Assembly (NCBI RefSeq): GCF_010994755.1
Contig: NZ_WHSB02000001.1
Coordinates: 682,001 to 746,000 of the forward strand
DNA length: 64,000 nt
Source of the DNA: Shinella lacus
GTDB taxonomy: Bacteria > Pseudomonadota > Alphaproteobacteria > Rhizobiales > Rhizobiaceae
Direction: 5' to 3'
In this document: piece after piece, positions 60,490-64,000 of the stretch
Layout of the letters: each line of letters begins with the position of its first letter
How positions within the stretch are numbered: the first letter of the stretch is position 1
Notes under the pieces: model-generated
What the model was told of the DNA's origin: nothing
Databases searched by the model: none
Seen by the model: only the letters and a program-made list of their open reading frames with translations
Program-made: the position numbers and the translations under genes

Positions 60490-61258
60490 ACGCGTGGAAC
60501 TGACGGCGAGAGTAGCGTTTGCGGGACTCAAATACCTGCGTTGTCCCGTCCTGGAATTTCGGGAAGATCACCCGCTCCACCTTCGCGTGGCCCTTGAGGT
60601 ATTCCGCGACCTTCACGGCATTCTCATTGTTCTGGCGCAGGCGCAGCGGCGACGTCTCCAGGTCCTGGATGAACTGGAAGGCGTTCTGCTGGCTGATCGC
60701 CGCGCCAAGATCGCGCAGCAGGACGGCGCGGGATGTAGGGATGGAAGGCGATCGTCGCGGCCTTCTCGATCCAAGTCTTGTCCTGGTAACTCGGATCGGG
60801 CTCGTTGAGGTTCGGCTGGCGCTCGGCATGCTCGACCCAGGGGAAGGTGCCGCTGTCGACGATCGCGCGGCTGATGGCGGCGAACTCGGCGATCGGGAAG
60901 ACCTCCCGCTTCGGGTTCGGCAAGGATTCCGCATAATAGGCGCGGGTACGCTCGTCCGTCGCCGTCTCGAAGGCTTCCGGGTCCGATGCGTCGACGAAGC
61001 GCGTTTCGATACCGAAGCTTTTCAGCGTCGCGGCGAACGACGTCCAGGTGCCGCCATAGAGGCCGGCAGCGCTGACGATGTTGTCGCCCGCCCGCGCCAC
61101 TTAGGATCGCATAGGCAGAGGCTGCCTAGCCAGAGGAGAGCGCCAGCGCTGCCGCCCCGCCTTCCAGCTCGGCGAGACGCCGCTCGAAGGCATCCTGCGT
61201 CGGGTTAGAGACGCGGGTGTAGAGAGGGCCTGCGGCTTCCAGCGCGAAGAGCGTGCTG
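60490..61258 (-). pseudogene. metY: O-acetylhomoserine sulfhydrylase remnant
   Basis: Pieces of a MetY-type PLP enzyme are spread over different frames. From 61258 the frame reads [20 protein letters not shown] and then [14 protein letters not shown], followed by an in-frame TAG at 61126-61128 where the family has a glutamine (CAG to TAG). The next segment (ARAGDNIVSAAGLYGGTWTS) is shifted by a small indel near 61101. Near 60865 an internal deletion joins AEFAAISRA to IVDSGTFPW, removing the part with the PLP lysine. A further frameshift near 60740 leads to LLRDLGAAISQQNAFQFIQD. Both ends are truncated. It cannot make an active enzyme. Confidence 0.85.
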
Positions 61259-61261
61259 GCG

Positions 61262-61459
61262 GCATCGCTGCTGGCCTTCATCGGCATTTTCGACCTGCTC
61301 AACGCCGCCCGCGCCCCCGCCGCCGATCCCAAATGGCTCGGCTTCTACAACGAGGCCTATCTCGTCGTTGCGGCCGTCTATTTCGTCATCTGCTTTGCAG
61401 CCTCCCGCTACAGCCAATGGCTGGAGCGCAGGCTGCAGTCCGGCCGACGCCAGGCATGA
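61262..61459 (+). pseudogene. Fragment of an AapM-like permease (C-terminus only)
   Basis: The reading frame gives [39 protein letters not shown] and VICFAASRYSQWLERRL, matching the C-terminal 60 residues of AapM-type permeases such as the one at 44865-45935. The upstream 80% of the gene is absent: sequence directly before it is the truncated metY remnant in the opposite orientation, so the junction near 61260 marks a deletion or rearrangement scar. Confidence 0.8.
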
Positions 61460-61531
61460 CAGGGCGATGGGGAGCGCGATGAATAATCCTTGCAAGCGCG
61501 CCACAAGAGAATAGATTTCCTTACCGAAACT

Positions 61532-61540
61532 ATAGAATTT
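61532..61540. promoter_or_regulatory. ATAGAATTT motif upstream of ssuD
   Basis: ATAGAATTT in the AT-rich 61505-61550 stretch is the exact reverse complement of AAATTCTAT at 52881-52889 before the other LLM monooxygenase. It lies 86 bp upstream of ssuD. The region 61460-61625 is otherwise without a gene. Confidence 0.3.
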
Positions 61541-61625
61541 ATTATTTTACGCGGAGCTCCACTTGCCCTCCGGCAGGCGGGGGCTCTCCAGATGATCGGC
61601 AGCCGCCCCGGCAGGAAGACACGTC

Positions 61626-62795
61626 ATGACCAAGCCCGACCAGCCCCTCGATTTCCTGTGGTTCATCCCGAGTTCCGGCGATGGTTCCTATCTCGGTTCG
61701 GACGAACTCAGCCGCCCGCCGGATCCGGGTTATTTCCGCGAGATCGCCGTTGCCGTCGACCGCCTCGGCTATTCGGGCGTGCTCATTCCGGTCGGCGCGG
61801 CCTGCGAGGAATCCTTCGTGCTGGCCGCCGACCTTGCCGCGCGCACGGAGAAGCTGAAATTCCTCGTGGCGATCCGCCCCGGCACGGCGACGCCGGCCTA
61901 TTATGCGCGCCTCGCCGCGACGCTCGACCGGGTCTCCAACGGGCGCCTGCTGCTCAACATCGTGGTCGGCGGCAGTTCGCAGGAGCTTGCCGGCGACGGC
62001 ATCTTCCTGCCGCATGACGAGCGCTACGACCACGCGAGCGAATTCTTCCAGGTCTTCAACGAGCTGATCGAGACCGGCCGCTCGACGCTCGACGGCAAAT
62101 ACATCAAGGCGATCGACGCCAAGCTCGGCCTGCCGCCCGTCCAGCAGCCGCGCCCGCCGATCTATTTCGGCGGCTCGTCCGAAGCGGCGATCGATTTTGC
62201 CGGCGGCCTCGTCGACAAGTACCTGACGTGGGGCGAACCGCCGGCACAGGTCGGGGAAAAGATCGCCCATGCCCGCAAGGTCGCCGCCGCCAAGGGCCGC
62301 GAGGCCACCTTCGGCATCCGCCTGCATTTCATCGTCCGCGAGACGGATGACGAGGCATGGGAAGCCGCCGACCGGCTGATTTCCAGGCTTTCGGACGAGG
62401 CCATCGCCTCGGCGCAGGAGGTGCTGACCAAGAATTCCGACTCCGTCGGCCAGGCGCGCATGGTGGCCCTGCACAACGGCCGGCGCGACAAGCTGGAAGT
62501 GTCGCCGAACCTGTGGGCCGGCATCGGCCTCGTGCGTTCCGGTGCGGGCACCGCACTTGTCGGCTCGCCCAAGACGGTCGCCGCGCGGCTGCGCGAATAC
62601 CAGGAGCTCGGCATCGACACGGTGATCGCCTCCGGCTATCCGCATGTGGAAGAGGCCTACCGCGTTTCCGAGCTGCTCTTCCCGGAACTCGGCCTTCCCG
62701 GTCCGCGCGGCCAGCTGCGCGCCTCCTTCGGCGACCGCCAGGTCTTCGGCGGCGGCGGCCATGGCGGCAACGTCAAGCTGACCTCGGCGTCCTAA
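61626..62795 (+). CDS. ssuD: FMNH2-dependent alkanesulfonate monooxygenase SsuD
   Basis: 389 residues, near SsuD length. [77 protein letters not shown] and [16 protein letters not shown] are all near-diagnostic; conserved histidine and arginine residues for substrate binding are in place. It releases sulfite from alkanesulfonates with reduced flavin from a separate reductase, which is not encoded next to it. AGGAAG precedes the ATG. It stands immediately right of the metY/aapM scar with no ssuABC transporter beside it. Confidence 0.95.
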   Translation: MTKPDQPLDFLWFIPSSGDGSYLGSDELSRPPDPGYFREIAVAVDRLGYSGVLIPVGAACEESFVLAADLAARTEKLKFLVAIRPGTATPAYYARLAATLDRVSNGRLLLNIVVGGSSQELAGDGIFLPHDERYDHASEFFQVFNELIETGRSTLDGKYIKAIDAKLGLPPVQQPRPPIYFGGSSEAAIDFAGGLVDKYLTWGEPPAQVGEKIAHARKVAAAKGREATFGIRLHFIVRETDDEAWEAADRLISRLSDEAIASAQEVLTKNSDSVGQARMVALHNGRRDKLEVSPNLWAGIGLVRSGAGTALVGSPKTVAARLREYQELGIDTVIASGYPHVEEAYRVSELLFPELGLPGPRGQLRASFGDRQVFGGGGHGGNVKLTSAS

Positions 62796-62845
62796 CCGTC
62801 AGGTGATGATTCCGGTTCGCCGCCCGGCGAGCCGACCTCGGCAGA

Positions 62846-63598
62846 TCACACGCGCTCCGGCATCCTCGGCGTGCTGGCAAGCAATTGCCTTGTATAGGGG
62901 TGGGCCGGGCGCGCGAGGATATCGCGCGTTGCCCCCTGCTCGACGATCCTGCCCTTTTCCAGCACGACCAGCCGTTCGCACAGCAGGGCGACGAGCGCAA
63001 TGTCATGCGAAACGACGACGAAGGTCATGCGCGCCGACAGGCTGCGGAGCAGGTCGATGATCCGGGTGCGGGTCGTCAGGTCCAGTGCACTCACCACCTC
63101 GTCGGCAATGATCAGGTCGGGATTGGCGACGATCGCCCGCGCAATCGCGATGCGCTGGCGTTGGCCGCCGGAAAACTCATGCGGATAGCGCCGCGCCGCA
63201 TCGGCCGGCAGGTCCACATCCCGCAACGCCTGTTCGACGGCGGCGGCGATATCGGTCTCGATCTTCAGGGAGCGCAGCGGCTCGGCGATGATGTCGAACA
63301 CGCGCTGGCGCGGATCGAGCGAGGAATAGGGATCCTGGAAGACCGCCTGCACGCTGCGGCGAAAGCCGCGCATGAAACCGCGATTGGCGGCGTCCAGCCG
63401 CTCGCCGCGGAACGAAACCGCCCCGGAGGATGCGCGCTCCAGCCCGAGCAGCAGCTTCAGCATGGTGGTCTTGCCCGAACCGGACTCGCCGACAATGCCG
63501 AGATTGCTTCCGGCCTCGACGGCAAGGTCGATATCCTGCAGCACCCTGCTGCCCCTGCCATAGGAGAAGGAAACGCCGGACAAGGCGAGAAGCGTCAT
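62846..63598 (-). CDS. ABC transporter ATP-binding protein (Dpp/Opp F-type, short form)
   Basis: 250 residues. Walker A GESGSGKTT, Q-loop AVFQDPYSSLDPRQRV, signature FSGGQRQRIA, Walker B LIIADEVVSALD (valine replacing the usual PTS) and switch VVSHDIAL are present. It lacks the cysteine-rich C-terminal extension of DppD/DppF. It overlaps the adjacent ATPase gene by ATGA; binding protein and permeases are presumably beyond the right edge of the window. Confidence 0.85.
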   Translation of the reverse strand: MTLLALSGVSFSYGRGSRVLQDIDLAVEAGSNLGIVGESGSGKTTMLKLLLGLERASSGAVSFRGERLDAANRGFMRGFRRSVQAVFQDPYSSLDPRQRVFDIIAEPLRSLKIETDIAAAVEQALRDVDLPADAARRYPHEFSGGQRQRIAIARAIVANPDLIIADEVVSALDLTTRTRIIDLLRSLSARMTFVVVSHDIALVALLCERLVVLEKGRIVEQGATRDILARPAHPYTRQLLASTPRMPERV

Positions 63599-64000
63599 GG
63601 TGCAAACTCCAGCGCGGCATCGAAGGCGCGTGCGGCCGCGACCAGGCCCTCGGTATAGGGATGGGAAGGCCGGCCGAAGAGCGTGCCGACAGGCCCCTCC
63701 TCGATCAGCGCGCCATGGCGCATCACCAGCGCCCGCTCCGCCACGGTCGCCACCACCGGCAGGTCATGGCTGATGAAAAGCAGGCCCATGCCCTCGTCCC
63801 GTACCACCGTCTCCAGCAACTTCAGGATTTCGGCCTGCGTGGTCACGTCGAGTGCGGTGGTCGGCTCGTCGGCGATCAGCAGTTTCGGCCGGCAGGCGAG
63901 CGCCATGGCGATGGCCCCGCGCTGGCGCTGGCCGCCGGAAATCTCGTGCGGAAAGGCGCGGGCGATGCGCGCGGGCTCCGGCAGGGCGACACGCTCCAGG
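63595..64000 (-). CDS. ABC transporter ATP-binding protein (Dpp/Opp D-type), C-terminal part
   Basis: The gene runs off the right edge; about 134 C-terminal residues are visible. The signature ISGGQRQRG, Walker B LLIADEPTTALD, D-loop and switch LFISHDLPVV are intact and the protein ends soon after HPYTEGLVAAARAF, so again the long oligopeptide C-terminal extension is missing. It is upstream partner of the F-type ATPase in the same transcript. Confidence 0.85.
   Translation of the reverse strand, partial: LERVALPEPARIARAFPHEISGGQRQRGAIAMALACRPKLLIADEPTTALDVTTQAEILKLLETVVRDEGMGLLFISHDLPVVATVAERALVMRHGALIEEGPVGTLFGRPSHPYTEGLVAAARAFDAALEFAP

Noticed and set aside
1..64000. tRNA, rRNA, CRISPR arrays, complete insertion sequences or phage genes
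   Set aside because: No cloverleaf-like sequences, repeat-spacer arrays, transposase motifs or phage structural genes were recognised; short structured RNAs cannot be excluded without a covariance-model search.

Overview
The window looks like part of a replicon of a high-GC alphaproteobacterium, most likely Rhizobiales/Rhizobiaceae. I infer this from the uniformly GC-rich coding sequence, the very high density of solute transporters with paired regulators, the Tct/Tcu tricarboxylate genes, the AapJQM-like amino-acid ABC genes and the SfnB/SsuD-type sulfur genes. No rRNA, tRNA, phage, complete insertion sequence or CRISPR array was seen. It reads as an accessory catabolic and uptake region of the kind found on rhizobial megaplasmids or chromids.

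Layout. (1) 1-3951, minus strand: hydantoinase/oxoprolinase pair hyuB-hyuA, followed by the start of a secreted protein. (2) 4246-10942, minus: tricarboxylate module with tctB-tctA (TTT transporter membrane subunits), an AbrB-family membrane protein, a LysR regulator and tcuA-tcuB (tricarballylate oxidation). (3) 10975-22719, minus: a tightly packed, often overlapping CoA-dependent catabolic operon: alpha/beta hydrolase, MaoC-type hydratase, acyl-CoA dehydrogenase, enoyl-CoA hydratase, two TctC-type binding proteins around an ADP-forming acyl-CoA ligase, MmgE/PrpD protein, DUF35 OB-fold protein, thiolase-like protein and SDR. A divergent IclR regulator (22796-23632) and five copies of a CCACTATGTGG-like palindrome suggest the control circuit. 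Regions 2 and 3 together could make one uptake and degradation system for an unidentified carboxylic acid.

(4) 23727-26057: SDR/TetR divergent pair and a PIG-L deacetylase. (5) 26140-35967: ROK regulator divergent from a Dpp-type ABC transporter operon with two amidohydrolases. (6) 36132-42006: cytoplasmic gamma-glutamyltransferase-like enzyme, FAH-family hydrolase, taurine/nitrate-type ABC transporter and a GntR regulator; a shared 14-bp motif links their promoters. (7) 42031-43850: LysR/SDR divergent pair with a perfect 8-bp inverted repeat. (8) 43872-49226: AapJQM-like transporter without ATPase plus a nucleoside hydrolase, with a divergent LysR. (9) 49344-49844: nucleoside deaminase.

(10) 49879-62795: an organosulfur-acquisition region with an FAD protein, two LLM flavin monooxygenases (one SsuD), two acyl-CoA-dehydrogenase-like (DszC/SfnB) monooxygenases and a ribose-type ABC transporter. 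It contains a scar (about 60490-61460) made of a decayed metY pseudogene abutting a fragment of an amino-acid permease. (11) 62846-64000, minus: two Dpp/Opp-type ATPases, the second cut by the window edge. Functional names rest on motif recognition by eye; substrates are inferences.
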